Shown: positions 16,984 through 25,875, counted from the first letter of the stretch. The stretch: DNA of 64,000 nt from Vibrio sp. CK2-1 (GCF_021726515.1 NZ_JAKKCJ010000008.1:1-64000); one strand, 5' to 3'. Numbers and translations: made by a program. Notes: generated by a model from the letters alone, not told the origin.

Positions 16984-17071
16984 TTACTAGCATTACAAAA
17001 ATTAGGCCTACAATCCAGTACCAAGCAGAGCTGGTTAAGTTATGCGAAACAAGGTATGGGGCAAAAGTAAG
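16943..17071 (-). pseudogene. Possible transporter C-terminal remnant
   Basis: In another minus-strand frame, codons between two stops read L-T-F-A-P-Y-L-V-S-H-N-L-T-S-S followed by AWYWIVGLIFVMLVSVYHF, a plausible final transmembrane helix of a carrier. It overlaps the HsdR scrap, so the junction between two decayed genes probably falls near 16945-16985. The evidence is one hydrophobic segment only. Confidence 0.3.
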
Positions 17072-17139
17072 TTAAAGCACTTCGAACTATCAATCTAGTT
17101 TTGCCCCTGAAATTTCCTACCTTATCGGCATACCTTTAC

Positions 17140-17781
17140 TCAAATAACCGTATTATCTACTACGTAAGTATACGAATACTGCTCACCCTCGTTATCTTTA
17201 AACGATAAGAAGTACTGCTTTTCTTTTAAGCGCCTTACTTTAACCTCATCATCTTGATAACCTTCCGGTTCCAGTGCTAATACCTCCATAACACAATAAA
17301 TCGAAGGCACTTCAAGCTCATCATTAAATGACACACGATAACTACTGTTGTGCAGCCTATCTAGAAAACTATTGATGCTTTTTTTTAACGCTTCTCGCTT
17401 TTGATTCACTATATCAACTTGGTCAACAACGGCTGTCTTATTCGTCACAAACCAAGCAGTTAAAGGTGTCATATAACCATCAATAGGCGTTTCAACGCAT
17501 AAATCCCAACATTCAGATGCATTATATTTACGGTACATGATAGAAGCCGCTTTACCACCAGGTAGCCGGACTAAATGCCTCTTTTTTATAATATCAAGTT
17601 TAGCTACTAACGTATTTAATTCATAAGTCGAGATTAGCTTATCTGGTGCAAGTAACGTTTCTTCCATATACAAAGCCAAGGCTTTAACTTCAGGACTCGC
17701 CTCACTTAAGTTAATATAAATATCCGAAGATGTACCATCGTCGTTCACTGGGTGCTTAATAATGGCATTATAATGTTTCAT
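17140..17781 (-). CDS. Unknown protein paired with the YaaW-like gene
   Basis: I do not recognise this 213-aa protein. It shows no signal peptide or membrane helix and has a mixed alpha/beta composition, with a C-terminal beta-rich stretch (QYFLSFKDNEGEQYSYTYVV). I placed the start at 17781, which has GGAGAG 5 nt upstream and overlaps the stop of the YaaW-like gene by 4 bp (ATGA); the frame reaching 17796 has no ribosome site. The overlap implies co-expression and probably joint action with the YaaW-like protein. Confidence 0.6.
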   Translation of the reverse strand: MKHYNAIIKHPVNDDGTSSDIYINLSEASPEVKALALYMEETLLAPDKLISTYELNTLVAKLDIIKKRHLVRLPGGKAASIMYRKYNASECWDLCVETPIDGYMTPLTAWFVTNKTAVVDQVDIVNQKREALKKSINSFLDRLHNSSYRVSFNDELEVPSIYCVMEVLALEPEGYQDDEVKVRRLKEKQYFLSFKDNEGEQYSYTYVVDNTVI

Positions 17782-18563
17782 TGTTTCTCTCCACATTCAG
17801 GGCAAAACTTCACACTGGTATCCATCAACATGCTATTACAGTTTTTGCAATACACAGCATCTTGACCTTTTCGTAGCATCGCAATATGGATAACGCTTGG
17901 GATGGTCACGCTGTAAGCTGGCCCAGCTAAATCGATAGCCGTCCATACTCCTGTTATCGCCCAACCAACGGGCCCCGCTAATACAGAGGCCGTTCGTACT
18001 ACAGTCGCGTTAGTGGCAAACATGAGTCCTCGCCCTAAAATAAGCTTAGCGATTTGATTGGCAATAATGACGGTCAACTGATAAGACTTAAAACCACCAG
18101 CACGGAACAAGGTAATGAGCGCAGAGCTTGCCATGGCACCTTTAGGCGCACTACCTGAATAATCTAACTCTTCAAATAGCGCCGCCTTTTCCTCTTCACT
18201 CATTTGCTCAACGGCTTTTTTCAAAATCACTTCAAGTATGGCTTGCTCATTCTCCTCAACCGCAACGCCCTTTTTCACATTCGCTTTAACCTTCTTACCC
18301 ACATCAAACACAATTTCGCCATAGCTAGGGCCAGCACTACGGTATAGGTTTGCAAAAGAGTTTCCGCCCATTTCACGAATTTCTTTTGCAATAAGGTCAT
18401 TATACTTTTGGTGGTCTGGTCGATGCTTTTTGTAGGCATCCGATAGAGTTAAGTCTTGTGAGAACTTCTTCTCGATATAACCGACCAATGGCGCTAAATC
18501 CTCATTGGTGGCTTTTTCTAGGACTGGATTGATATCTGAATCGTAAATATTGGTATTGCTCAT
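17778..18563 (-). CDS. YaaW-family (UPF0174/DUF3944-like) protein with C-terminal zinc ribbon
   Basis: The 261-aa protein follows the YaaW/UPF0174 pattern of E. coli: an N-terminal DSDINPVLEKATNEDLAPLVGY-type region, then IAKEIREMGGNSFANLYR, and a conserved small-residue-rich segment around 185-230 (LAGPVGWAITGVWTAIDLAG, then AYSVTIPSVIHIAMLR). An added zinc ribbon ends the chain (C239-x2-C242 and C254-x2-C257), which E. coli YaaW lacks. GGAG lies upstream of the ATG. Function is not known for the family. It is coupled to the 213-aa gene downstream. Confidence 0.75.
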   Translation of the reverse strand: MSNTNIYDSDINPVLEKATNEDLAPLVGYIEKKFSQDLTLSDAYKKHRPDHQKYNDLIAKEIREMGGNSFANLYRSAGPSYGEIVFDVGKKVKANVKKGVAVEENEQAILEVILKKAVEQMSEEEKAALFEELDYSGSAPKGAMASSALITLFRAGGFKSYQLTVIIANQIAKLILGRGLMFATNATVVRTASVLAGPVGWAITGVWTAIDLAGPAYSVTIPSVIHIAMLRKGQDAVYCKNCNSMLMDTSVKFCPECGEKQ

Positions 18564-18654
18564 TTAAGTAGTCTCCATCGTTAATTGATATTCCCTACTT
18601 TACTCACCAGCTTTGCACAGTTCGCAAACCAACAAATTTTTTCACTTTTTTATT

Positions 18655-18840
18655 CTAACGTTCATCCCTTTCAGCAATACGTGCTTCAATCCATTCCTCA
18701 ACTTCTTCTTTTATCCAGGCAACGGCTCTATCTCCCAACGATACAGATTTAGGGAAACGTCCTTCACTGATGAATTTATAGATACTTGAACGGCTTAGGC
18801 TAGTAAGGGCGATAACTTCTTTTAAACGGATAAGTTGCAT
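18655..18840 (-). CDS. AlpA-family DNA-binding regulator
   Basis: The 61-aa protein has the compact AlpA/MerR-like helix-turn-helix pattern: RLKEVIALTSLSRSSIYKFI, then RFPKSVSLGDRAVAW and EVEEWIEARI. AlpA proteins activate excision or integrase genes of prophages and islands. AAGGAG lies 7 nt before the ATG. The gene is divergent from the RadC-like gene across 163 bp, a typical control region of Vibrio islands. A partner integrase is not visible in the window. Confidence 0.88.
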   Translation of the reverse strand: MQLIRLKEVIALTSLSRSSIYKFISEGRFPKSVSLGDRAVAWIKEEVEEWIEARIAERDER

Positions 18841-19003
18841 GATGAGACTCCTTTAAATTGATTGGCTCAAAGGAATTCCCACCGTTGTTTTTTATCTCGT
18901 TAATGACTCAGCCCACCTGCAATATCGATAGCGCTCAGCCTTAGATTAAAAATTTGCATTTATATATTACCTCCCTGATTAACTAACCAATCTAGGAGGC
19001 AAC

Positions 19004-19474
19004 ATGTCTATCTATCATTCCACCGCACACCGTATTACCCCTACCGATATAGAGTTACTAGAGAAAGCTGCTGAAGTGGTTGAAAGCCTCTATCTATCCG
19101 GTGATGTGTATACCAACCCAAACAAAGTCAAAACCTTCTTACAATTCAAACTCAGCAAATACGAGCAAGAAGTCTTCGGTGTCATGTTCTTAAATAATCA
19201 ACATCAACTGATTAGCTTTGAGCTCATGTTTAAAGGCACCGTTAATGCCGCCTCAGTCTATCCAAGAGAGGTTGCCAAGCTTGCACTACAACTTAATGCC
19301 TCTGCCATCATCGCCACTCACAATCACCCTTCAGGGCAATCCAGCCCATCACAAGCTGATATACAAATCACACAGCGACTAAAAGAAGCATTAGAGCTCA
19401 TCGATGTACGCATGCTCGATCACATCATTATTGGTAAAGACACATCATCACTGGCTGAATTAGGCCAAATGTGA
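19004..19474 (+). CDS. RadC-like JAB/MPN domain protein
   Basis: The 156-aa protein carries the RadC JAB1/MPN+ metal-binding signature: ATHNHPSGQSSPSQAD at about 105-120 and DHIIIG near 141-146. It lacks the N-terminal helix-hairpin-helix region of chromosomal RadC, as do the short RadC-like genes (YkfG/YeeS type) on islands. GGAGG lies before the ATG. Function is unproven. It is adjacent to alpA and to a small hydrophobic gene on the same strand. Confidence 0.88.
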   Translation: MSIYHSTAHRITPTDIELLEKAAEVVESLYLSGDVYTNPNKVKTFLQFKLSKYEQEVFGVMFLNNQHQLISFELMFKGTVNAASVYPREVAKLALQLNASAIIATHNHPSGQSSPSQADIQITQRLKEALELIDVRMLDHIIIGKDTSSLAELGQM

Positions 19475-19518
19475 CCTTTATTCATCGTTTAATTCATTAA
19501 TCCCTCAAGGAGTCAGAC

Positions 19519-19683
19519 ATGTCTTATGCAAAGAAATTAGAAAGAGCCATCAAAGGCACAACAGCGGTGGTGACCGTCATTGTTGCCGCACCTGTATTCG
19601 GTCCAGTAGGAACCATCACTGCCGCAGGCTTTACCGTAGCAGCCGTTATTGGAGGCGTTACCGCTATGACTGAAGAAGACTGA
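19519..19683 (+). CDS. Small hydrophobic protein (54 aa)
   Basis: The short frame MSYAKKLERAIKGTTAVVTV continues as a glycine/alanine/valine-rich hydrophobic stretch with a proline in the middle (VAAPVFGPVG) and ends TAMTEED. AAGGAG lies 7 nt upstream of the ATG. It begins 44 bp after the RadC-like gene and is followed by a hairpin terminator, so a real gene is likely. It could be a membrane peptide or small toxin-like protein; nothing specific is recognisable. Confidence 0.6.
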   Translation: MSYAKKLERAIKGTTAVVTVIVAAPVFGPVGTITAAGFTVAAVIGGVTAMTEED

Positions 19684-19710
19684 ATCACTATATTTAAAGC
19701 AATAAAAGAA

Positions 19711-19740
19711 AGCCCCCATGACGGGGGCATATATTATTAA
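19711..19740. terminator. Bidirectional terminator between the small hydrophobic gene and the Gp2-like gene
   Basis: The stem GCCCCC (19712-19717) pairs with GGGGGC (19723-19728) around a 5-base loop. The flanks are AT-rich, with a TTTCTTTTATT tract on the minus side. It lies between convergent genes. Confidence 0.65.
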
Positions 19741-19775
19741 TCTTTATTTTTTGTTCAATATACATTCAATTAAAG

Positions 19776-20402
19776 TTATCGACTATAACCAAAATTATGC
19801 TTACCTGATCCATACTTTTTCGTTTCACATTTAGAAAGGTAGCTAAGCCGTCGAAATACTACGTTATATATAAAAGTATAATGCTCGTCCTTTACATTTA
19901 ATTGATAGAAAGGCTTTGACTTAGGGAAATGTACTAACGATATAATATCGTTAGTTGACACTCTAATAGCGCTACTCCATGCCGAATAAATCAATCCAGC
20001 TAAATTATCCCTTAACACTCGGTAATCCCCAATACGATTAAATGAATTAGCATTTAAAAATATAGCCACATGATAATGTGGATTATTAGATTTCCCTTCT
20101 TCTTTACACCATATATATTCAAGTTTGGTTTTATGCACTCTAACACCAAACTTTACTTTCCTTTTTTCATACGCTTTGATTTTAGCTTTTAATGATTCAA
20201 AAAAACGACTAATCACCCTAGTGTCACTTTTCACTAAAGATAATGCATGTAGATCAAATCTTAATACGAATGTTCTTGCATGATTATTCATTGCTTTATT
20301 CATCACCAATCTAATTCTATCTAGATAAGTGTCATTTAAGGTATAGCTAGTCAATATACTCCAACCATCATGTTCGATAGTACTTAGACATGAGTTCATC
20401 AT
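19776..20402 (-). CDS. Inovirus Gp2 / YagK-YfjJ family protein
   Basis: The 208-aa protein shows the YagK/YfjJ C-terminal (inovirus Gp2) pattern: an FVLRFDLHAL strand, then NNPHYHVAIFLN with an HxH pair at a position comparable to HUH-type replication proteins, and GLIYSAWSSAIR. These genes are common on islands and satellite phages and may act in element replication. I chose the start at 20402 (M-M-N-S-C-L), with ATAGGAG 5 nt upstream, over the ATG at 20432. Residue-level activity is inferred. Confidence 0.75.
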   Translation of the reverse strand: MMNSCLSTIEHDGWSILTSYTLNDTYLDRIRLVMNKAMNNHARTFVLRFDLHALSLVKSDTRVISRFFESLKAKIKAYEKRKVKFGVRVHKTKLEYIWCKEEGKSNNPHYHVAIFLNANSFNRIGDYRVLRDNLAGLIYSAWSSAIRVSTNDIISLVHFPKSKPFYQLNVKDEHYTFIYNVVFRRLSYLSKCETKKYGSGKHNFGYSR

Positions 20403-20432
20403 TAGGTCTCCTATAGTAATTTCATAGGACAC

Positions 20433-20726
20433 ATTGATGTTGTTTTTTTAGGTTACTTGAGTGGAGGGAATCTTAAGTTAGAGAGATTCAATAAAGATAG
20501 TATTAACATCCCCGACCTAATAAAAAAGCGTGGGGGAGACTAAACACACCTAAAGCATTAACGTCATTGATACAATCATCAGGAAAAATCACTCTGACAA
20601 TACATTAAAATGTTAGGTAAGCTAATAACAGCCATTAAGCAAGCGAAATATACACTACAAAAAAACTACCACAATCAACCTATAAGCACTACAATAACAA
20701 TACAATAAAACTACTGAGTAGATATC
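20433..20726. promoter_or_regulatory. Divergent AT-rich intergenic region (Gp2-like / unknown 335-aa gene)
   Basis: There is no gene in this stretch. It separates two divergently transcribed element genes and has poly-A-rich runs near 20655-20712. It could hold promoters or an element origin; no specific site can be named. Confidence 0.35.
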
Positions 20727-21734
20727 ATGTTTGCTGAAAGAGATCTTACTGAAAACGGAAAAGATTTAGAAATAACATTTAAAACTGCGATTGAATATCA
20801 TATGGCTATTATGTACATTCACAGCCATATAGCGATGTACCACTATAAACTTACAGCCTTTGGTCGCTTAGAAACACTACAGCTTAATGAGATGCTAAAT
20901 GAACATTTAAGGGCTACAGGAAATCAATCAAAGGACCGAAAAAACGAAATAATCTCACACGTCAAAAACAACCTAATTACTGAAGATGATTTACCATGGT
21001 TTGATAAAAACAACGCAAGACTTTGTTTTTTTATTTGGTATTGCTGCATAAAAACTGGAGTACACTATGATAATAATTCTGGTACTTATGCTATAGAGCT
21101 GCTACCTGATAATTTTACTTTTTCCCCTTTCTACTCATCCGTAATGCTAGGTCAACTTAGCCCGACAGTTAAAACGTGTTTTCGGGACACATTAGACTTC
21201 ATTAATTCATTCAGCTTTACCACACTAAAAAAACAAGACAAAATAAATTATTTAATCAGCCTACATGAACTACATAAAGAAAATACTTCCGTGGCAAACT
21301 TTAAATGGTTAGAATCGGAAAAGATAGATAAAGATTGGGCTATAGACTATATCAAAGATTTATTAGATAAATATAATTTCACAAGAGATTTCAATTTCCC
21401 TCATAACTTCCCAGAGTCAGAATTTAATAATGTGATCCCCCTTGCATTTGATACAAATAAAAACATACACCCTATAGATAAATACAAAGCAATTCAAAAA
21501 CTAAAAAAAGCTTGGCAACAGAAAAAATATCGAGCCACATTAGACAATAAAAATAGAAAAACACATCAAATAACCATGTCTAAAGGAATAGATGATAAAA
21601 TATCTTTAATAAAATCAAAATTAGAAGAGAAAGCGAATTCAAATTCTGAATTGCACAACAAACGAATTTTCACAAAAAATGAAATCATAGAACGACTAAT
21701 CGATGAGGAATATGATAGACAAAAAAACTCATAA
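20727..21734 (+). CDS. Unknown A/T-rich protein near the island end
   Basis: I do not recognise a family for this 335-aa soluble protein. It is rich in Asn, Lys, Ile and Phe, and its codons are markedly A/T-rich compared with neighbours, a sign of recent transfer. The C-terminal 75 residues are basic and helical: KAIQKLKKAWQQKKYR, then ITMSKGIDDKISLIKSKLEE and TKNEIIERLIDEEYD. They could form a ribbon-helix-helix or similar DNA-binding tail. It lies between the Gp2-like gene and the island boundary, so a role in element maintenance or recombination is possible. Confidence 0.6.
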   Translation: MFAERDLTENGKDLEITFKTAIEYHMAIMYIHSHIAMYHYKLTAFGRLETLQLNEMLNEHLRATGNQSKDRKNEIISHVKNNLITEDDLPWFDKNNARLCFFIWYCCIKTGVHYDNNSGTYAIELLPDNFTFSPFYSSVMLGQLSPTVKTCFRDTLDFINSFSFTTLKKQDKINYLISLHELHKENTSVANFKWLESEKIDKDWAIDYIKDLLDKYNFTRDFNFPHNFPESEFNNVIPLAFDTNKNIHPIDKYKAIQKLKKAWQQKKYRATLDNKNRKTHQITMSKGIDDKISLIKSKLEEKANSNSELHNKRIFTKNEIIERLIDEEYDRQKNS

Positions 21735-22378
21735 TTTTTGTTCATTATCAAAAAAACTCGAGGTGTCTGTAGACTGCGAAATGTAATTTTGAGGTTATCG
21801 AGCACAGTTAAAGAGCATGGGTAAGTCCTACTAAAGCAGTAAAATGGGATGATACATGAATAATAATTTCAATTTAGAGCAAGCCGTTAACGTCTTCAAT
21901 TCGGGCAAAATGTAACGGACAAAGATTACTTTTAAGCTCCTATCATGAGGTAAAGCGGCTTTAAAGGCTTAATCTTCTCGACGCATAGTGGTAACCAACC
22001 TAATCGGAAAAGCGAAAAGTTTAAAAAGATTGAATAGCATAGATTAGAAAGCTGATCACAAAAAGAGATATGGATTATTAAGGCTATCTAAGCAGCACAA
22101 CAAATTGTGACTTTTGATATTATATAAAAGTCCTTTAAGGTTATTTAATTAATCGTCGCTTAATAGGTACACCAAAAGGTACACTAGAAAAAATCAAATC
22201 AACAGAAAGTAATAAATAACAAAAAGATAACAACACAATTCAGATGACGCCAGCCCACCAATCGATTGGAAAGGCCGCTAAGTTTAAAGCTTAGCGGCCT
22301 TTTTGATTTTTTATAATTTAGAAAATAGAATCAAGTTCAGATGCGCTGCCGGGATTTGAACCACCGCCCGCTTTTCTT
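21735..22378. other. Right boundary region of the island
   Basis: This 640-bp stretch holds no full gene. It contains a 19-codon frame from an ATG at about 21856 (M-N-N-N-F-N-L-E-Q-A-V-N-V-F-N-S-G-K-M) ending in a stop, two direct GGTACAC repeats (22166-22172, 22178-22184), and a CGCCAGCCCACCA stretch near 22246-22258. A strong terminator follows, then a tRNA T-arm-like motif (GGTTCAAATCCCGG, minus strand). It probably marks the junction between island and core chromosome. Confidence 0.45.
22270..22312 (+). terminator. Strong intrinsic terminator at the island/chromosome junction
   Basis: A 12-13 bp GC-rich stem (AAAGGCCGCTAA with TTAGCGGCCTTT) is followed by TTTTGATTTTTT on the plus strand. 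No protein gene ends just upstream; the preceding CCACCA suggests it once served a tRNA- or tmRNA-type transcript. Confidence 0.8.
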
Positions 22379-23233
22379 TTATTCTTGTTCTGATTCATTC
22401 TTTCTCAATTCACGAGTTTCGGCTTCCAATCTTGCAGCATCAATTTCATCTAAAATGGATTCTACGTCGGCTAATTCGTCGGATTCGACAAACAACCCGG
22501 TCAATTTAGTCTCGGGAAATAACTCGCCGGCTTGGTACAACTGCCACATTTCTTTAGCGTATTCGGTTTGCTCTAGTTCTGGTACATACTGGCCGTAGTA
22601 GCTACGCATGTTGTTTACATCACGGGCAAACATCCATTCTGCGTTATTGTTGGCGGAGGCATTGACGGCTTGGGGTAAATCGATGATTACTGGCCCATAT
22701 TCATCCACCAGCACATTAAATTCTGATAAATCACCATGAATGATCCCGGCGCATAACATACGTTTGATGTACTCGATCATCTCATCATGATCTTCTAATG
22801 CTTGTTCGGCGGACATAGATACATCATTTAAACGCGGCGCAACAAAGCCTTCTTCGTCGGTAATAAGCTCCATTAATAATACGCCATCCACTACCCCGTA
22901 AGGCTCTGGCACTCGCACTCCAGCAGTTTTCAAGGCATAGAGCGCATCGACTTCGGCGCTTTGCCAAACCGCTTCTTGCTCACCACGACCAAACTTAGAG
23001 CCTTTTTCCATGGCGCGAGCACGGCGGCTGTTTTTTACTTTACGCCCTTCTCGATATTGCACCGCTTGCTTAAAGCTACGTTGATTAACTTCTTTATACA
23101 CTTTAGCGCAACGAATTTCGTCACCACAACGCACGATATAGACTGACGCTTCTTTGCCACTCATAAGTTGGCTCACTACGTCATCAACGACGCCATCTTC
23201 AACCAAAGATTGCATTTGTTTAGGTATTTTCAT
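22379..23233 (-). CDS. RIO-type serine protein kinase
   Basis: The 284-aa protein has the RIO1-like fold found in many gammaproteobacteria (PA4780-like): the nucleotide-binding segment LMSGKEASVYIVRCG (about 24-38), then IRCAKVYK with the invariant lysine. The catalytic loop is HGDLSEFNVLV (about 166-176) and the metal-binding DLPQAVN (about 183-189). Substrates are unknown. This is the first gene of the core side after the island boundary, transcribed towards it. Confidence 0.88.
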   Translation of the reverse strand: MKIPKQMQSLVEDGVVDDVVSQLMSGKEASVYIVRCGDEIRCAKVYKEVNQRSFKQAVQYREGRKVKNSRRARAMEKGSKFGRGEQEAVWQSAEVDALYALKTAGVRVPEPYGVVDGVLLMELITDEEGFVAPRLNDVSMSAEQALEDHDEMIEYIKRMLCAGIIHGDLSEFNVLVDEYGPVIIDLPQAVNASANNNAEWMFARDVNNMRSYYGQYVPELEQTEYAKEMWQLYQAGELFPETKLTGLFVESDELADVESILDEIDAARLEAETRELRKNESEQE

Positions 23234-23508
23234 TACTGAGGTGGGACTACTTAAAGAAAAGGAAGGTATGTGGTTAGCTTATCTCATTTATGGCGAATTA
23301 GATATTGTTGCCGTTATTAAGCAATCTTCGGTCTTCAAAATAATCAATAGAAATCACCTATCAATACAATAAGAACAATCTATTTTTCAAAACACTCAAA
23401 CAATGTGAATATACTTCCCGTAAGCAAGAAACGAGGCGCAATAACGCATTGCCCCATTTAGATTTCAGCAAGACTTTAGAATTTTAAACAAAAGGGAAAG
23501 ACCATATT
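23234..23508. promoter_or_regulatory. Divergent promoter region between RIO kinase and ahpC
   Basis: This 275-bp non-coding region separates the two genes. ahpC promoters are usually under OxyR, but I cannot point to a convincing OxyR motif by eye. The AAAGGG site before ahpC is clear. Confidence 0.4.
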
Positions 23509-24066
23509 ATGATTAACACTCAAATCAAACCATTCAACGCAACAGCATTCAAAAACGGCGAGTTTGTTGAGGTTTCAGAAAAAGACGTACTAGGTAAGTG
23601 GGCAGTATTTTTCTTCTACCCAGCAGACTTCACATTTGTATGTCCAACAGAATTAGGCGACCTTGCTGATCATTACGAAGAGCTACAAAAACGTGGCGTA
23701 GAAGTTTACTCAGTATCAACTGACACTCACTTCACTCACAAAGCGTGGCACGATAGCTCTGACACTATCGGTAAAATTCAGTACTACATGCTAGGCGACC
23801 AAACAGGCAACATCACGAACAACTTCGGTGTTATGCGTGAAGGTCAAGGTCTTGCAGACCGTGCAACATTCTTAATCGACCCAGAAGGTACGATTCAAGC
23901 AATGGAAATCACAGCTGAAGGTATCGGTCGTGATGCAGAAGACCTACTTCGTAAAGTGAAAGCAGCACAATACGTTGCAGCGCACCCAGGTGAAGTATGC
24001 CCAGCAAAATGGAAAGAAGGCGAAGAAACACTAGCCCCTTCTCTTGACCTAGTAGGCAAAATTTAA
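23509..24066 (+). CDS. ahpC: Alkyl hydroperoxide reductase, peroxiredoxin subunit
   Basis: This 185-aa typical 2-Cys peroxiredoxin reduces H2O2 and organic peroxides in the cytoplasm. The peroxidatic cysteine is C45 in DFTFVCPTE and the resolving cysteine C164 in GEVCPAKW. The full family length is present. It is upstream of ahpF, separated by 199 bp that contains a strong hairpin, consistent with excess AhpC over AhpF. Confidence 0.97.
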   Translation: MINTQIKPFNATAFKNGEFVEVSEKDVLGKWAVFFFYPADFTFVCPTELGDLADHYEELQKRGVEVYSVSTDTHFTHKAWHDSSDTIGKIQYYMLGDQTGNITNNFGVMREGQGLADRATFLIDPEGTIQAMEITAEGIGRDAEDLLRKVKAAQYVAAHPGEVCPAKWKEGEETLAPSLDLVGKI

Positions 24067-24120
24067 TTAGCCACTAGTCTTAATATGCTGTTAATAACTC
24101 CCCATTATTGACGGCTAATT

Positions 24121-24191
24121 TGAGAGCTAGTTGATGGTATTACTTCTGACGACCTATACCGTTGGCTAGCTCTCACCCCTGTTTTTATTTT
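24121..24191 (+). terminator. Long hairpin with T-tract between ahpC and ahpF
   Basis: The outer stem TGAGAGCTAG (24121-24130) pairs with CTAGCTCTCA (24166-24175). An inner stem with several G-U pairs continues it, followed by CCCCTGTTTTTATTTT. It probably terminates or stabilises most ahpC transcripts, lowering ahpF expression. Confidence 0.7.
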
Positions 24192-24265
24192 CGAAATTTG
24201 ATTTATCCAGAGTAACCACTCTCATTTTAAAAGAACTCTAATTTTTAGAAGTAAGGTGTCATAGC

Positions 24266-25834
24266 ATGCTTGAACAAGCGATCAAACAACAATTAGAACA
24301 GTACTTAGCCAATGTAAAACATGATATCCAATTAGTGGTTAGCCTAGATGAAAGCAAAGCCGCGCAGGATATTCTTGCTCTTGCTAATGAAATTGCTGAA
24401 CTTAGCTCATTTATTACCGTGGTACGCGATGACGCAGCTAGCGACCGTAAGCCTGTCATGTCTGTGGTTAACCCAGAAAAAGGCACACAGTTACGTTTTG
24501 CTGGCCTACCAATGGGCCATGAATTTACGTCATTAGTTCTAGCCCTACTGCATTCTGGCGGTCACCCAATCAAGCTAGAAAGCGAGACGATTGAGCAAAT
24601 TGGTCAACTAGGCAAAAAGCTTGATGTTGAAGTGTTTATTTCTTTGTCATGCCAAAACTGCCCAGATGTCGTCCAAGCGTTCAATATGATGTCAGCCATC
24701 AACCCTGATATCCGTACTACCATGATTGACGGCGCGCTATTCCAAGATGAAGTAAAAAATCGCGACATCATGGCCGTACCAAGTGTATTTGTGAATGGTG
24801 AATTATTTGGCCAAGGTCGTATGACGCTAAATGAAATCCTTGGCAAACTTGATGATGGTGCAGCCGAAAAAGCCGCTGCTAGCTTAAACGAAAAAGACCC
24901 ATACGATGTATTAGTCGTTGGTGGTGGCCCTGGTGGTAGTGCTGCAGCTCTATACGCGGCACGTAAAGGTATTCGCACCGGGGTTGTAGCAAAACGTTTT
25001 GGCGGACAAGTCATGGATACCATGGCTATTGAAAACTTCATCTCGGTAAAACGTACTGAAGGGCCGAAGCTCGCTACCGATCTGGCTGAGCACTTAAAAG
25101 AATACGATGTTGATGTAGTAACCGAACAGCAAGCCGACAAAATCATGGGCGCGCCACATACTGAAGATGGCCTGATTCATATTGCTCTTGAAAGCGGTGC
25201 GACATTAAAAAGTAAAAGTATCATCCTTAGCCCTGGGGCTCGCTGGCGTGAAATGAATGTTCCGGGTGAACAGGAATACCGTAACAAAGGTGTCGCTTAC
25301 TGCCCACACTGTGATGGTCCATTGTTTAAAGGCAAGAGAACTGCAGTTATCGGTGGTGGTAACTCAGGTATTGAAGCGGCGATTGATCTAGCTGGTATTG
25401 TTGAGCATGTAACGGTACTGGAATTTGCTGATGTACTACGCGCAGACCAAGTTCTTATTAACAAAGCGAACTCACTGCCTAACATCGATATTATTACTAT
25501 GGCGCAAACTACAGAGGTCATCGGTGATGGTAAACGTGTGACTAGCCTTAAGTACAAAGACCGCAACACTGATGAAATCAAAGAAATCGAACTAGCGGGT
25601 ATCTTTGTTCAAATTGGCCTAGTACCGAATACTGAATGGTTAAAAGACAGCGAAGTGAAACTATCAGAGCGCGGTGAGATCATCGTAAATGATCGCGGTG
25701 AGACTAGCATGCCAGGTGTGTTTGCTGCGGGTGATGCAACCACAGTACCTTATAAGCAAATCATTATTGCGATGGGTGACGGTGCAAAAGCAAGCTTAAG
25801 TGCCTTTGATTATCTGATTCGCCAAGATGGTTAA
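24266..25834 (+). CDS. ahpF: Alkyl hydroperoxide reductase, flavoprotein subunit
   Basis: This 522-aa NADH-dependent disulfide reductase regenerates AhpC. The N-terminal double-thioredoxin domain carries C129-x2-C132 (SCQNCPDV). The FAD-binding motif GGGPGG lies at 219-224, the thioredoxin-reductase-type active site C346-PH-C349, and the NAD-binding GGGNSG at 363-368. Length and residue positions match the E. coli enzyme. An AAGGTG site precedes the ATG. Confidence 0.97.
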   Translation: MLEQAIKQQLEQYLANVKHDIQLVVSLDESKAAQDILALANEIAELSSFITVVRDDAASDRKPVMSVVNPEKGTQLRFAGLPMGHEFTSLVLALLHSGGHPIKLESETIEQIGQLGKKLDVEVFISLSCQNCPDVVQAFNMMSAINPDIRTTMIDGALFQDEVKNRDIMAVPSVFVNGELFGQGRMTLNEILGKLDDGAAEKAAASLNEKDPYDVLVVGGGPGGSAAALYAARKGIRTGVVAKRFGGQVMDTMAIENFISVKRTEGPKLATDLAEHLKEYDVDVVTEQQADKIMGAPHTEDGLIHIALESGATLKSKSIILSPGARWREMNVPGEQEYRNKGVAYCPHCDGPLFKGKRTAVIGGGNSGIEAAIDLAGIVEHVTVLEFADVLRADQVLINKANSLPNIDIITMAQTTEVIGDGKRVTSLKYKDRNTDEIKEIELAGIFVQIGLVPNTEWLKDSEVKLSERGEIIVNDRGETSMPGVFAAGDATTVPYKQIIIAMGDGAKASLSAFDYLIRQDG

Positions 25835-25875
25835 TCTCTAATAATTAGAGCCTAGAACAATCATAGTTTGATACT

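Noticed and set aside
22335..22370. tRNA gene suggested by GGTTCAAATCCCGG on the minus strand
   Set aside because: The five bases before the T-loop do not pair with those after it, no CCA end follows, and no D-arm, anticodon arm or acceptor stem can be built. Kept only as a possible attachment-site trace.
23154..23372. 72-codon plus-strand frame near the RIO kinase start
   Set aside because: Mostly antisense to the kinase N-terminus and lacks a ribosome site.
24604..25146. 180-codon minus-strand frame opposite ahpF
   Set aside because: Serine/threonine/proline-rich shadow of the ahpF coding strand; no ribosome site or family pattern.
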